The notes under the pieces: model-generated
What the model was told of the DNA's origin: nothing
The model's database searches: none
Seen by the model: only the letters and a program-made list of their open reading frames with translations
In this document: positions 50,447 to 59,632 of the stretch, in pieces
How the letters are laid out: every line of letters begins with the position of its first letter
Numbering within the stretch: the first letter of the stretch is position 1
Made by a program: the position numbers and the translations under genes
Source: JAMQKA01 sp034521835
GTDB taxonomy: Bacteria > Bacteroidota > Rhodothermia > Balneolales > Balneolaceae
DNA: 64,000 nt
Direction: 5' to 3'
Assembly (NCBI GenBank): GCA_034521835.1
Contig: JAXHMA010000004.1
Location: 248,001-312,000, forward strand

Positions 50447-50917
50447 ATGGGAAACAACGGCACGCCAACCATAAAAAATCGAAAGGCCCGGCACGAGTTT
50501 AGCGTCGAAGAAACCTTCGAGGCGGGGATCGTACTTAAAGGAACGGAGGTAAAATCGCTGCGTGAAGGGAAAGCGAGCCTGCAGGAAGCATTTGCCTATC
50601 TCATGGATGGCGAAGTGTGGCTCCGCGACATGTATATTAAGCCCTACATACACGGCTCATATGCCAACCATGACGAGCGCCGTAAACGCAAGCTGCTGCT
50701 CAAACGACGCGAAATCCGGGAGATCGAAAAGTATATCAACCAGAAAGGCTATACGCTGGTTCCGCTTAAGCTCTATTTCAAGAAAGGATATGCTAAAATT
50801 CTTCTTGGCCTGGCCCAGGGTAAGAAAAAATACGACAAGCGCGAAGATATCAAAGAACGCGATACCAAACGTGAGCTGGAGCGCAAGTACAAAGGTACCT
50901 ACAAGGTAAATATGTAA
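50447..50917 (+). CDS. smpB: SsrA-binding protein SmpB
   Basis: Binds tmRNA and delivers it to stalled ribosomes for trans-translation. Intact, 156 residues. RKARHEFSVEETFEAGIVLK, GTEVKSLREGKASLQEAFAY and VWLRDMYIKPYIHGSYANHD are characteristic; the basic tail with KKYDKREDIKERDTKRELER is the conserved C-terminal helix that enters the decoding centre. tmRNA itself is not in this window. Confidence 0.97.
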   Translation: MGNNGTPTIKNRKARHEFSVEETFEAGIVLKGTEVKSLREGKASLQEAFAYLMDGEVWLRDMYIKPYIHGSYANHDERRKRKLLLKRREIREIEKYINQKGYTLVPLKLYFKKGYAKILLGLAQGKKKYDKREDIKERDTKRELERKYKGTYKVNM

Positions 50918-51060
50918 CAGATATTTTCATTTGTACCTGAAATCATCCACTCCTCCGCTGAATATCTAGCCCTGATGGCACATACCCCAAGTACAGGTTG
51001 GAATACCCAAAACTCTATCGAGAGTAAGATGAAGTTTTCGGTATTTATCCTGTGAGGACT

Positions 51061-51563
51061 TTAAGATTCCACCGTTGTCACAATCGTCGGACTGTTTTGC
51101 CAGGGTTTGATACGCTACGCAATAACGTTCTGTGAGTTCGATGAGCTTTTCGATTTTCTTTTCATCTGCGTCCGTATCAAGCTTAAAGATCGATTCGGAT
51201 GCTTTTAAACCCCACAGAGGCTTCTTTGGAGACGCCCAGCGTTCCGCGGAAATCGAGCACGCCTTCGGCACGTACGGTGGCATCATTCAGCTCAATACCC
51301 ATGGCAGTGGAAACCGTATTTAAGGTTACTCCTGCACAGCCCACCAGCGCCTGTAGCAGCATATCGCCCGAGCAGGCCTGGGTACCGTCGCCGCCGGTAG
51401 CAGTATGAAGCCCGGCCTCAACCGTTCCAATATCCGTTTCTACATTACAGGCAAAATCGTCGCCTAATGCTCCCTCTGCATGAAGTACAACCTCAGCTTC
51501 TTTGGGTTCATCAAGGTACTTCTTTTTCAGGGGTGCTTGCTTCTCGCGCAGTTCCTTTGAGTC
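51061..51563 (-). CDS. OsmC family peroxiredoxin-like protein (two frameshifts)
   Basis: Thiol-based peroxide reductase fold. Starts MDSKELREKQAPLKKKYLD at 51563. The first conserved Cys region is GGDGTQACSGDMLLQALVGC, with the resolving Cys in the VGCAGV stretch. Frame changes near 51200 (then FKLDTDADEKKIEKLIELTE, RYCVAYQTLAK) and near 51085; the corrected end is SPTIVTTVES with the stop at 51061. About 166 residues. Belongs to the OsmC/YhfA-type group; substrate not defined. Confidence 0.85.
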
Positions 51564-51755
51564 CATTTTATACGACTTTTTTAGCTTCTGTGTTGAGTTT
51601 GTGCAATTAATAAGATTAAAAACTGTCAAACACAAGAAAAGCCCTAACCATATAGTGGTTAATCAAAAGCTGATGCCATCCTTTCCCTGCAGAAAACTGT
51701 AGTACTTTATGCTGGTCAGATTCAGATGCGCATCAGCTAATAGCTAAAGAACAGG

Positions 51756-52294
51756 TCAGTTATTATCGCTAACCGCCGCCGGCATTGCAGTTGGCAGATT
51801 TTGCGGGAATAAACTCAAATATGGTGTAGTTGGTTCCTGGTCAGGACCGAGGGCTACAGGTGCTCGTTCCCCTTTAGGACCCAGCGATTTAATATATGCA
51901 TACATCGCTTTCAAATCCTGCTCGCTCATACTATTAACAGAAGGCCAGGCCATGGGGGGCAGCGTTTTTCGTGTATGAAGCATTTCAACCCATTGATCTT
52001 CGTTAAGTTCCTGCGCGCGCAGGCGTAAGCCCAGGATAGGTCGTTCCCCACGGGCCGCGCCACCCCATGGACGAACCCACCAGCCAGTCGCTTTCGGCGT
52101 CGTCCCCCGTTAAATAAATAGCCATCAGTATGGCAATCGTTACAGCCGGCGATCTTGATCAGGTAGCGGCCAGCTTCTGCAGGATTTTCAGCATTGATAT
52201 AAGGGACCACATGGGTGTACTGTTCATGCCTTGCAGAGCATCCCATAATCAAAAACACAATACCTAGCAAAAGTGCAAAGATATCTATTTTCAT
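51756..52294 (-). CDS. Lipoprotein cytochrome c (frameshifted)
   Basis: Envelope monohaem c-type cytochrome-like protein. Signal and lipobox FALLLGIVFLIMGC at 52294. The haem motif is IAGCNDCHTDGYLFNGG (CxxCH). After frame changes near 52095 and 51990 the protein continues TLPPMAWPSVNSMSEQDLKA, with a Met that could be the distal haem ligand, and MYAYIKSLGPKGERAP, ending at 51756. About 178 residues. Partner not visible nearby. Confidence 0.8.
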
Positions 52295-52453
52295 TATAGT
52301 ATAAGGATTTGTTAATAATAAATTTACAGATCGGTTGAGACGGGCGTTGTTCTTGATCCACGCTCCCTTTCAGATAAGATATTACGCAAAATTCAAATCA
52401 GCGCAATAGGTATTTAATAAAATATTTTTAAGGTCTGAATGGATAGAAAATAC

Positions 52454-52481
52454 AAAAGGCCGCCCTTTCGGACAGCCTTTT
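52454..52481 (-). terminator. Terminator of RNase P RNA
   Basis: On the minus strand AAAAGGCTGTCC and GGGCGGCCTTTT form a 12-bp stem, including two G-T wobbles, around a GAAA tetraloop, followed by TGTATTTT. It begins just past the rnpB 3' end. Confidence 0.85.
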
Positions 52482-52487
52482 GATGTA

Positions 52488-52863
52488 ATAGTCGGGAGGA
52501 CCTGTAAGCCGAATTTTGTCTCCGCAGTTAAGGTATTTATGTGCGGGAGGCAATCATTTATCTAGTCCCCGGATCGCTCCGGGGCTCGAGCACTCCACCC
52601 GGTTGTATAGCGACGAGCAGCACAACACAACCTGCATGAGCTTTCACCCCGTGAGGTTTACCATGCCTTTGGTGTCACCACCAAAGCGGTGGGCTCTTAC
52701 TCCACCTTTCACCCTTACCCACAATATACTGGGCGGTACATTTTCTGTGGCACTGGCTACCCGGTTGCCCGGATCTTCCGTTAGGAAGCACGGTGCCCGT
52801 TGGTGTTCGGACTTTCCTCTCCGTCTGGAAAACCATTCGGAGCGACTGCCCAATCCTCCCAAG
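52488..52863 (-). ncRNA. rnpB: RNase P RNA (bacterial type A)
   Basis: Catalytic RNA that removes tRNA 5' leaders. On the minus strand the conserved blocks occur in order: GAGGAAAGTCCGAACACC, GCCACAGAAAATGTACCGCC, GGTGAAAGGTGGAGTAAGAG, GGTAAACCTCACGGGGTG, GATAAATGATTGCC and ACAAAATTCGGCTTACAGG. P1 pairs GGGAGGA near the 5' end with TCCTCCC near the 3' end. The exact ends are uncertain by a few bases. A strong terminator follows. Confidence 0.96.
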
Positions 52864-53066
52864 AAATCAATTAATCAACGAAGTTACTATGCAATTAATT
52901 TTATAGAATCGGTGATCACCAATAGCTAAAAAAAAGAGAAGACGGAAGTTCTATCCTCTAGTCAGAGTTGGCACTTCCTACTTCTCGCTAATACCGATTA
53001 TGAGAATAGAGCAGCTGATCGACAGACTCGAGAAACTGCGAAGAACGGTCAAATAAAAATTTCAGT

Positions 53067-53798
53067 CTACCGAAAGTTCTTCTTCGGCTTTCTCAAAGAA
53101 TGAGGATCTACAACAATTCGCCCACTGTTTTCATCGATGATGATCTTATTGCCGCGTTTAACCTCAACCTGTGTTTGGGGAGGCAATGCCATGCCCAGTG
53201 CAGCACCGCGCTCCATCGGCACAACGGCAAGCCCGTTACTAAGTCCGTTACGCAGGCGGTTGTAGCTCTTCAGGTAGCGATTGTCGATATTCTCCTCGAT
53301 CTCTTCGCGCTTTTTGAGCAGCTTTTTCTCCTCTTCTTCGGTTTCTTTTTCTACCTTGTTGAGATTTGCTTTTTTCTCGTCGTAAAGCTGTTGTGTTTTT
53401 TCGAGATCTTCTTTGGCTTTTTCCAGCTCTTCCTCAATCTCTTCCTGCCGTTTTATGATCTCTTCCTGGCGCGACTCGGAGTTTTCGATCACCTGTTTCT
53501 GGGCCTCGATCTCTTTGGTCAAAGCATCATACTCACGGTTGTTGCGCACCGAAAGCTGCTGCTCTTCATATTTCTCCATCTTATTTTTCGCGTCTTCGAT
53601 CTCCAGCTTAAGATTATTGCTCTCTACCTCAAGCTGCTTTTGTTCCTCTTCAAGCTGGTTGACTCTTGCCTGGTACCGGTTGATGTCGGTTTCGATATCG
53701 AGCACTTCTTCCGGCAAATCACCACGCAACTGTTTCAGCTCATCAATTTTGCTGTCGATATATTGCAGATTCGTTAACTGTTGGAGTACGTCTTCCAT
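53067..53798 (-). CDS. Coiled-coil protein of the C4 zinc-ribbon family, lacking the cysteines
   Basis: Intact, 243 residues. The N-terminal ~165 residues are a long coiled coil (for example EEEQKQLEVESNNLKLEIED). The end resembles the CdsZ/zf-RING_7 family (DUF164-like): RYLKSYNRLRNGLSNGLAV, then MERGAALGMALPPQTQVEVK and IIIDENSGRIVVDP. In relatives the last part holds four zinc cysteines (GACGGC and CEHCGR-type); here they are A, L, D and S, and the whole protein has no cysteine. Next to nif3 on the same strand, a pairing common in bacteria. The family is implicated in ribosome-related work; that is recalled, not shown here. Confidence 0.85.
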   Translation of the reverse strand: MEDVLQQLTNLQYIDSKIDELKQLRGDLPEEVLDIETDINRYQARVNQLEEEQKQLEVESNNLKLEIEDAKNKMEKYEEQQLSVRNNREYDALTKEIEAQKQVIENSESRQEEIIKRQEEIEEELEKAKEDLEKTQQLYDEKKANLNKVEKETEEEEKKLLKKREEIEENIDNRYLKSYNRLRNGLSNGLAVVPMERGAALGMALPPQTQVEVKRGNKIIIDENSGRIVVDPHSLRKPKKNFR

Positions 53799-54867
53799 AA
53801 ATTGCTGAGTAATCGTTTAGTACTGTAGGTTGTTTGTGATTTGGGATGAACACGTTCATTGGGTTGGTAACTACATCGGTGGTAAACACCGAAAGTTCTT
53901 CAAAAGCTTCGTTCAGTTCATTCTTCAGGGCATGCACTATCGGTACTTCACTCTCATAATGCCCTACATCCACCAACAAAAAATCCTCGGCGTCGGTGAA
54001 ATAGTCGTGATATTTAATATCGGCGGTAACAAACGCCTGGGCGCCCTCGGCTATCGCTTTATCGGCCAGTGATACCCCCGCTCCACCGCAGACAGCCACT
54101 TTCTTTACACGATCTGCCTGCCCCGAATAGCGGATGGCAGCGGCACCCAAATTATGGGTCACCCGCTCCAGAAATTCCTGCTGAGTCAGCCCCTTGTCGT
54201 GATAAAATCCTAAAACGCCCATACCTACGTTGTCAGATGGGCTGGCCACCTCCATCACCTGGTAATTACCCTGGTCCAGCAGGCCGTTGCGCCGCAACTC
54301 CTTTATAAGTCCGGATACATTATGCTCGTCAATGATCGCCTCGAAGGTCCGTTGTCCATCTTTCGTCCCTCTACCTCATAATAGTGAGCCTCCTCCGCGG
54401 AATAATAGTTCATCATTTTCAGCACGGACTCACTGTCGGTGTAGGAGGTAGTGAGGACAATTTTACGCGAAATATTGTAGCTCTTGTCCAGGAATTTGAG
54501 ATTGTCGAGACCGAGCTGCTGGGCCAGCACAAACGAAACGCCATCGAGGGCGGCATCAAGATTGGTGTGGGCAGCGATCAGTGCAATGTCGTTCTGAATC
54601 AGCTTATAAATAATTTTACCCGCTCATCGGTGGGGTTTATGCGTGAAATCTTTTGGAAAATGAGCGGATGATGGGCAACAATCAGCTCACAGCCTTTTTC
54701 AATTGCTTCTTCTACGACGTCAAGGGTTATATCAAGGCAGGTGAGAATCTGGGTGACGCTCTGATCAGGATCCCCTACAAGCAGGCCGACATTGTCATAA
54801 TACATTTGGTACTTGGAGGAGCCCATTGATGAAGAAAGGTGGAAATATGCCGGACCTGAGTATTCAT
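53743..54867 (-). CDS. Nif3-like dinuclear metal centre protein (frameshifted)
   Basis: YbgI/NIF3-family protein, a hexamer with a dinuclear metal site; related to GTP cyclohydrolase I type 2 but of debated activity. Start ATG 54867 gives MNTQVRHISTFLHQWAPPST, and after an early shift QMYYDNVGLLVGDP, CLDITLDVVEEAIEKGCELI, VAHHPLIFQKISR (metal His). Frame changes near 54800, 54600 and 54310; the C-terminal part has AVCGGAGVSLADKAIAEGAQ, VTADIKYHDYF and LVDVGHYESEVP (second metal set). Overlaps the coiled-coil gene by about 55 bases as written, so its true stop may lie earlier. Confidence 0.88.
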
Positions 54868-55097
54868 GTTGGCTATCCGCTGCCTCCGTGTTTTAAATTC
54901 CAGATCGGATGAAGACAGGGAGCATCTGCTCGTTCACTTCCTATCAAAACAATAAAAATATTAGAGCCAGATTTTATAGTTAACAGTTGCCAATTCAATT
55001 TTGGAAAATACGATTTAAATCCGACTGATAAAAGCTTATTTTCACATTAATCGTTCACGGTAATCCTAATTAACGTCTATCCAAATTATTCGATCCG

Positions 55098-55800
55098 ATG
55101 AGTGAAGACATTTGCCGTAGTCTTAAATCTGTCCAGCAACGAATTAAAGATGCCTGCGATAAAGCGGAACGAAATGCTGACGAAATTACCCTGGTGGCTA
55201 TCAGCAAAATGAAGCCGATTGAAGATATAAAAACAGCCTTCAACTGCGGACAAATACACTTTGGAGAAAACCGGGCCAAAGAACTGGAAGACAAGATGGA
55301 AGGATACGCCGAGCAGCAGATTCAATGGCATATGGTTGGCCGGCTACAAACCAACAAAATCAAATACATGGTGGACCGGGTTAACTGGATCGACTCGGTA
55401 CCCAAGAAAAAGACCATACGCGAGATTGAGAAACGCGCTTCCCGCATCGACCGGGTAATAAATGTGCTTGTACAGGTCAACATTAGTGGGGAGGACCAAA
55501 AGGGGGGCTGCGAACCGGAAGATCTGCCCAACATCCTGGAATATGCCCAAGGCAAAAACCACGTACATGTGCGCGGCCTAATGGGCATGGCCAGCTGTTA
55601 CTGAGAAAAAGGAATTTGAAAAAATTCGACCCCAGTTTGAGCTACTTCGAGACTGAAAGAGAAACATCAGTCCTACAACTGGAAATATACAACTTGAACA
55701 TTTATCAATGGGGATGACCAACGACCTGGAAGTAGCTATCCAAGAAGGCTCAACCATGGTGCGCGTCGGTGGGGCGATACTCGGCGAGACGAGACTATGA
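55098..55800 (+). CDS. YggS family pyridoxal phosphate protein (frameshifted)
   Basis: PLP-binding homeostasis protein (PLPBP/YggS). Start MSEDICRSLKSVQQRIKDAC. The PLP lysine is in LVAISKMKPIEDIKTAF; further blocks FGENRAKELEDKMEGY, IQWHMVGRLQTNKIKYMVD, WIDSVPKKK and VLVQVNISGEDQKGG, HVRGLMGMA. Frame changes near 55600, 55655 and 55705 give LSMGMTNDLEVAIQEGSTMV, RVGGAILGETRL and the stop at 55800. It starts the neighbourhood that leads to divIVA, similar to the ylm cluster order of Gram-positives. Confidence 0.9.
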
Positions 55801-55999
55801 TTAATTTGAATATTCATCTATCAATTAGCCAACTGTGATTAACCTGCAGAGTCACTACTTATCGATTTTTTTCATTGAAAATTAATGAGTTAAAATCGAT
55901 AACAATTTTGTAGCTGGCTCGTAACATTGAATGTTTGAATATTCTGGTATTGTTTGGTACGTTCCTTACGAACTTGCAAAAGACCAGTATTAGTTCTGG

Positions 56000-56314
56000 C
56001 AGCCTGGATTTGGGTTCTCATTCCTCTCGTGGCAATCATCGGCGGGTTACGATTCTCGATTATCAAAAAAACAAAATGAAAATGATGAACCAGGGCCGCC
56101 AGAACGAGCAGGAGGTTGAAGAAATTCGAAAGCTTGTTGATTCCCTGAAGAAACGAATCGAAAACCTTGAGGCGATTGCTGCTGGCGATCCCGACAGGGT
56201 TTTCAACAGGGGCAGGCCGCGGGATGAGCGAGATCGAAATTGAGGATGAATCATCCATAAAAGAAGAGAATAAACGCAAGGTTTCTGATATAGCCCAACA
56301 ACGGAGGACCCAAT
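56000..56314 (+). CDS. PspB-like small membrane protein 1 (frameshifted)
   Basis: A membrane helix (VLAAWIWVLIPLVAIIGGLR), then after a shift near 56070 a helical part with the motif LKKRIENLEAIAAG (about 56148-56190), and after another shift near 56230 an acidic/basic tail EIEIEDESSIKEENKRKVSD, with the stop overlapping the next start (TAATG at 56314-56318). The helix plus RIENLE-type coil resembles PspB (phage-shock protein B). No clear start codon is visible; the N-terminus is approximate. First of three paralogues in tandem. Confidence 0.6.
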
Positions 56315-56315
56315 A

Positions 56316-56614
56316 ATGGACGGTACTGAATTTATTGTTGCCATCGTTGCTATTGTTTGTATAACCAGTGTTATAAAAACGTGGATCAACCGAAACAAAA
56401 ACCAGAATTCTGTTGATGAAGAGCAGTTTAATCGACTGGGGAAAGCGTTTATGCAACACCAAGCGGAATATGCAAAAACGCGTTGAACACCTTGAGGCTA
56501 TTATTGCAGAAGTCAGATGAAAACGACGAGCTTCCAGAGATTGAACTGAACGGCAACGGTAGTAGGCTGACAAACGATCTCCAACAAAAAAACAGGTTAG
56601 ACAATGAGTTTTGA
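56316..56614 (+). CDS. PspB-like small membrane protein 2 (frameshifted)
   Basis: MDGTEFIVAIVAIVCITSVI is a membrane helix; then KTWINRNKNQNSVDEEQFNR and, after a shift near 56462, MQKRVEHLEAIIAE, matching the RIENLEAI motif of the first paralogue. A further shift near 56505 gives QKSDENDELPEIELNGNGSR and the stop at 56614, overlapping the third gene's start at 56604. Overlaps on both sides imply one mRNA and coupled translation. Confidence 0.65.
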
Positions 56615-56885
56615 AGAGATGGTCGTTGCCGTGATAGGTATTTCAGTGGCAGGTGTAGGTCTGCTTGGATTCGTAATCGCTCGAATTACCGGCCTAATTC
56701 AGTCTTGGATCAATCGAAATAAAGGTGGGTATGACGAAGAAACATTACCGATCGCCTGGCAAAACGTTCATGCCGTCAGAAAGACGCCGGACGTTCGGCT
56801 GAAAAATTTGGAGGCGATTCTTGCTGAAGAAGACAGATTGCCGGCAGAAACCAGAGGATTTGGAACCAAGAAAGCAACCAATTGA
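56604..56885 (+). CDS. PspB-like small membrane protein 3 (frameshifted)
   Basis: MSFEEMVVAVIGISVAGVGL is a membrane helix (to about residue 28), followed by LIQSWINRNKGGYDEETL, close to the WINRNK block of paralogue 2, and RLKNLEAILAEEDRLPAET, the shared coil motif. The middle region (near 56740-56790) is shifted relative to its paralogues. The stop at 56885 is as written; another frame runs to 56962. Expected role: envelope-stress sensing or membrane scaffold, by analogy to PspB only. Confidence 0.65.
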   Translation: MSFEEMVVAVIGISVAGVGLLGFVIARITGLIQSWINRNKGGYDEETLPIAWQNVHAVRKTPDVRLKNLEAILAEEDRLPAETRGFGTKKATN

Positions 56886-57019
56886 AATGAGGAAGATGAT
56901 GAATCGCCAGCCAGAGAAAGAAAATAAAATAACAACGGTGATACAGCTTCGCAACATGTTGTGAAGAATTAAGCTTATGATTTTCAGCAACGTAATTTCA
57001 GTATAGGGTAGCATCAATC

Positions 57020-57586
57020 ATGAAACTTACAGCACTTGAGATTAAACGGCAGAAATTTTGAAAAATCTTTCCGCGGCTATGACACCGGCCGAGGTCGACG
57101 CTTTTTCTAAACCTTATGTCCAACGAGTCGGAAAACTGCACTTCTTCGAAAGCGCGAGCTGGAAAAACAGGAGTGAATGAGCTTGAAGAAAAGCTGAAAC
57201 ATTACGAGCGTGTGGAGGAGGCGCTCCACGAAACGCTACAAACTGCCAAGGAATCTGCAGAAAATAAGCTCTCCGGCGCGCGTCAAGAGGCCCGAAATAA
57301 AATCGAAAAAGCCGAGATGGAGGCGGAGTCGATCCTCCGGGAGGCTATACAGCAACGCCAGCCAGATACGGCAAGGCGTATCCTGCGGCTACTCGATCGA
57401 CGTCAGGAAATTGTCGGGGGCATCCGTTCCTACCTGGAACTTGCGCAGAGCAGTACGCTGATGAGCCAGTTACGCGCAAGACAAAGCAGAACTTTCGACA
57501 TTCCCGCCAAGGGGGACGTTGACGTAGACAACGGTTTAAAAACGTATCCAAAACAGAAAGCGGAAGTTCTCCGAAAAACGGGCTGA
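57020..57586 (+). CDS. DivIVA domain protein (frameshifted)
   Basis: Membrane-curvature-binding cell-pole or division protein. ATG 57020 gives MKLTALEIKRQ, then after shifts near 57055, 57090 and 57110 FEKSFRGYDT, AEVDAFLNLMSNESENL: the DivIVA N-terminal RGYD/EVDxFL signature. A long coiled coil follows: VNELEEKLKHYERVEEALHE, TLQTAKESAENKLSGARQEA, NKIEKAEMEAESILREA, and after more shifts RLLDRRQEIVGGIRSYLELA. As written it stops at 57586; the true end may lie up to about 57690. Position behind yggS and small membrane proteins fits a division-related cluster. Confidence 0.75.
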
Positions 57587-57772
57587 TCATACCGAGGATG
57601 CGCGGAACCAGTGCGCCTCGGTGCCGAATATCGAACGAAAGTATCGACGAACTCGAGTGATGCGCTACCTGCTAAACGACATACCTAAATAGCGATCAAG
57701 GGGTGTCTCCTACTTTCCTCTAATCTGCTGGTCTGTCGGCTGTGCTTGAAATTGATCGAGAAATATCTCTTC

Positions 57773-58615
57773 ATGCCGCTTCGATCCGTTGAAGAATTTC
57801 GATCAAACGGCAAGCCAAGCGTTGAATATAGCGGGAACAACAGCCCGGCGTTGCGCCCAGCTACCTGCTTATTCTGGGTACCGGTCGCCCCGGCGCGATG
57901 AGATCAGATGTTGAGCTGGGCATCTCCTGCAGACATTCCCCACTCCCAGGGTATCAACCGTCAAGAGTCACGAGGGGAAACTCTTGTTTGGAACGCTGGC
58001 CGGCAAACTGGTTAGTCGCCGTGCCGGGTCGTTTCCGCTACTATGAAGGCTATACAATGCAGCAGATTGTCTTTCCGATACGTGTTCTAAAGGCTAAACG
58101 AGCACCGATACGCTTATTGTCAGCAACGCCTGCGGAGGCATGAACACCAATTACGAGCATCACCGATCGTGTCATAGTACCGACCATATTTAACCTTTTC
58201 GAGGATAACCGTCCCCTGATCGGCCCGAATCGTGAATGACACTGAGCCACGCTTCCCGGACATGAGCAAACCGTCTACCGAGCGCCTGCGGAAGATTGCA
58301 GAAATCGGTAGCTCTGGACAGATCAAAATGCAGCGGGAGTTGCACGGCGTTAGTGGACCGATGCTTTGAAACGGCAAGGACGGAATGCCGCTTTCCTGGC
58401 GGCTTATTGGGGCCGATGTAGTTGGCATGAGCACCATACCGGAGGTGATTTCTGCCGTACATATGAGTATGGAGGTGCTGGGGATCTCTGTCATTACCGA
58501 CGAGTGTTTCCCCGATGCCCTTGAGCCTGTAGTAATCGAAGATGTGCTTGAAGCAGCCGGCATGGCCGAACCTAAAATGACCCAGGTGATCATGGGCGTC
58601 TTGGAAAGACTATAA
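57773..58615 (+). CDS. Purine nucleoside phosphorylase (heavily frameshifted)
   Basis: Phosphorolysis of purine nucleosides in salvage; PNP/MTAP family (trimeric type). Pieces in several frames follow the family order: YLLILGTG near 57880, LLFGTLAGKLV, GRFRYYEGYTMQQIVFPIRV, TLIVSNACGGMNTNYE, NRPLIGPN, HASRTMSKP-equivalent region, then the intact C-terminal part from 58385: LIGADVVGMSTIPEVISAVH, MSMEVLGISVITDECFPDAL, ending VIMGVLERL at 58615. The first two thirds carry at least eight shifts plus apparent substitutions, denser than elsewhere. Start approximate. Could be a real pseudogene or a poorly polished stretch. Confidence 0.75.
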
Positions 58616-58819
58616 AAAACAGTAAAGGCACCATCAGCTTCCTGATTTTCATAGATTAGTTTGCCCTAAAGTGATGGACTATCAGTTTTCTACTTCTAAT
58701 ATACGTGCCGATATATCCTCCAAAAACGTTGAATTTTTAAACTGAGCTATTGACTCAATGCAAAAGTTTTCGTTATTAATATATAACTTGCTATAAATTT
58801 TAACCCATCAATCAGCCTT

Positions 58820-59594
58820 ATGTCTCACGGTGGTTTTAACGACGAGATTTGGGATGAGCACAAATGGGAGGCTCACCTCAACGAAATTGAACGAAAGAGT
58901 GATCAGCTACGACGCTTCATTGCCCCAGATCCCACTGGCAATACGCCTCGCTGGGTAACGCTACTTCAAGAAAATTCTGATGAACTCGATGCCGTAGATG
59001 CCTATATCGAAGAGGAGCTACAGATTGAGGAAGCTTACTTTCCTGACGATGAGGACTGGGATGAAGAGGATAACCTCGACGAGTTTTACTTTGACTGATA
59101 AGATTTGAGGAATAGAGTTCTTTATTGATGACGAGGAAGATGACTTTGATTATGGCGAAGAGTGGAAAGAGCTGACCAACGATTTTGCGATGTCTGACCA
59201 TGGCTCTATCGAAAAGCTTGAAATCTACAACATCGCAAGAAGCCTGGCTGCCTATATTTTGCAGTGGGCCGGAAGGGTTAGGTGCCGGGATGCGGATCTG
59301 AAGAGGTGCGCAACGATTTTGTGGGCAGCGTTCTCAAGATCGGGGCTAAACTTGCCGCCGGCTACTCTTTCGGATTTGAGCAAGATTTTCTTGGCGGGAA
59401 TATTGCATCCACTAAAAAAGCACTCTACAACTCGAATTTTGCTCTCGTACTTCTGCAGGACCATCTCAAGGAAAGTCCTCTTTTGGATACCGAAGAATAC
59501 TCTTGCGCTACACGAGGAGCTTTTTGAGCTCAGAAACGATATCGGAATTTATGTCCAAGTTCTGCGAGAGCAGTTTTACATGGGCTTTGAATAA
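58820..59594 (+). CDS. Acidic protein with four-helix-bundle-like C-terminus (frameshifted)
   Basis: N-terminal ~93 residues: MSHGGFNDEIWDEHKWEAHL to a very acidic stretch EEAYFPDDEDWDEEDNLDEF. After shifts near 59085 it continues EEDDFDYGEEWKELTNDFAM, then DHGSIEKLEIYNIARSLAAY, and after a shift near 59290 EEVRNDFVGSVLKIGAKLAA, GYSFGFEQDFLGGNIASTKK, ALVLLQDHLKESPLLD, and finally LHEELFELRNDIGIYVQVLR with the stop at 59594. The C-terminal part has the helix layout of four-helix bundle (S23/avd-like) proteins, but I am unsure. About 255 residues when joined. Function unknown. Confidence 0.5.
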
Positions 59595-59632
59595 GAGATG
59601 GTGCAGAAAGTAGAGAGCGTATAGCAAATTAA

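Noticed and set aside
53100..53777. Hydrophobic 225-codon frame opposite the coiled-coil protein
   Set aside because: The antisense of a Glu/Lys-rich coiled coil gives Phe/Leu-rich sequence by composition; it is not a real membrane protein.
55890..56573. A 227-codon minus-strand frame over the PspB-like genes
   Set aside because: The plus strand carries three related proteins with matching motifs and coupled starts, which explains the sequence better.
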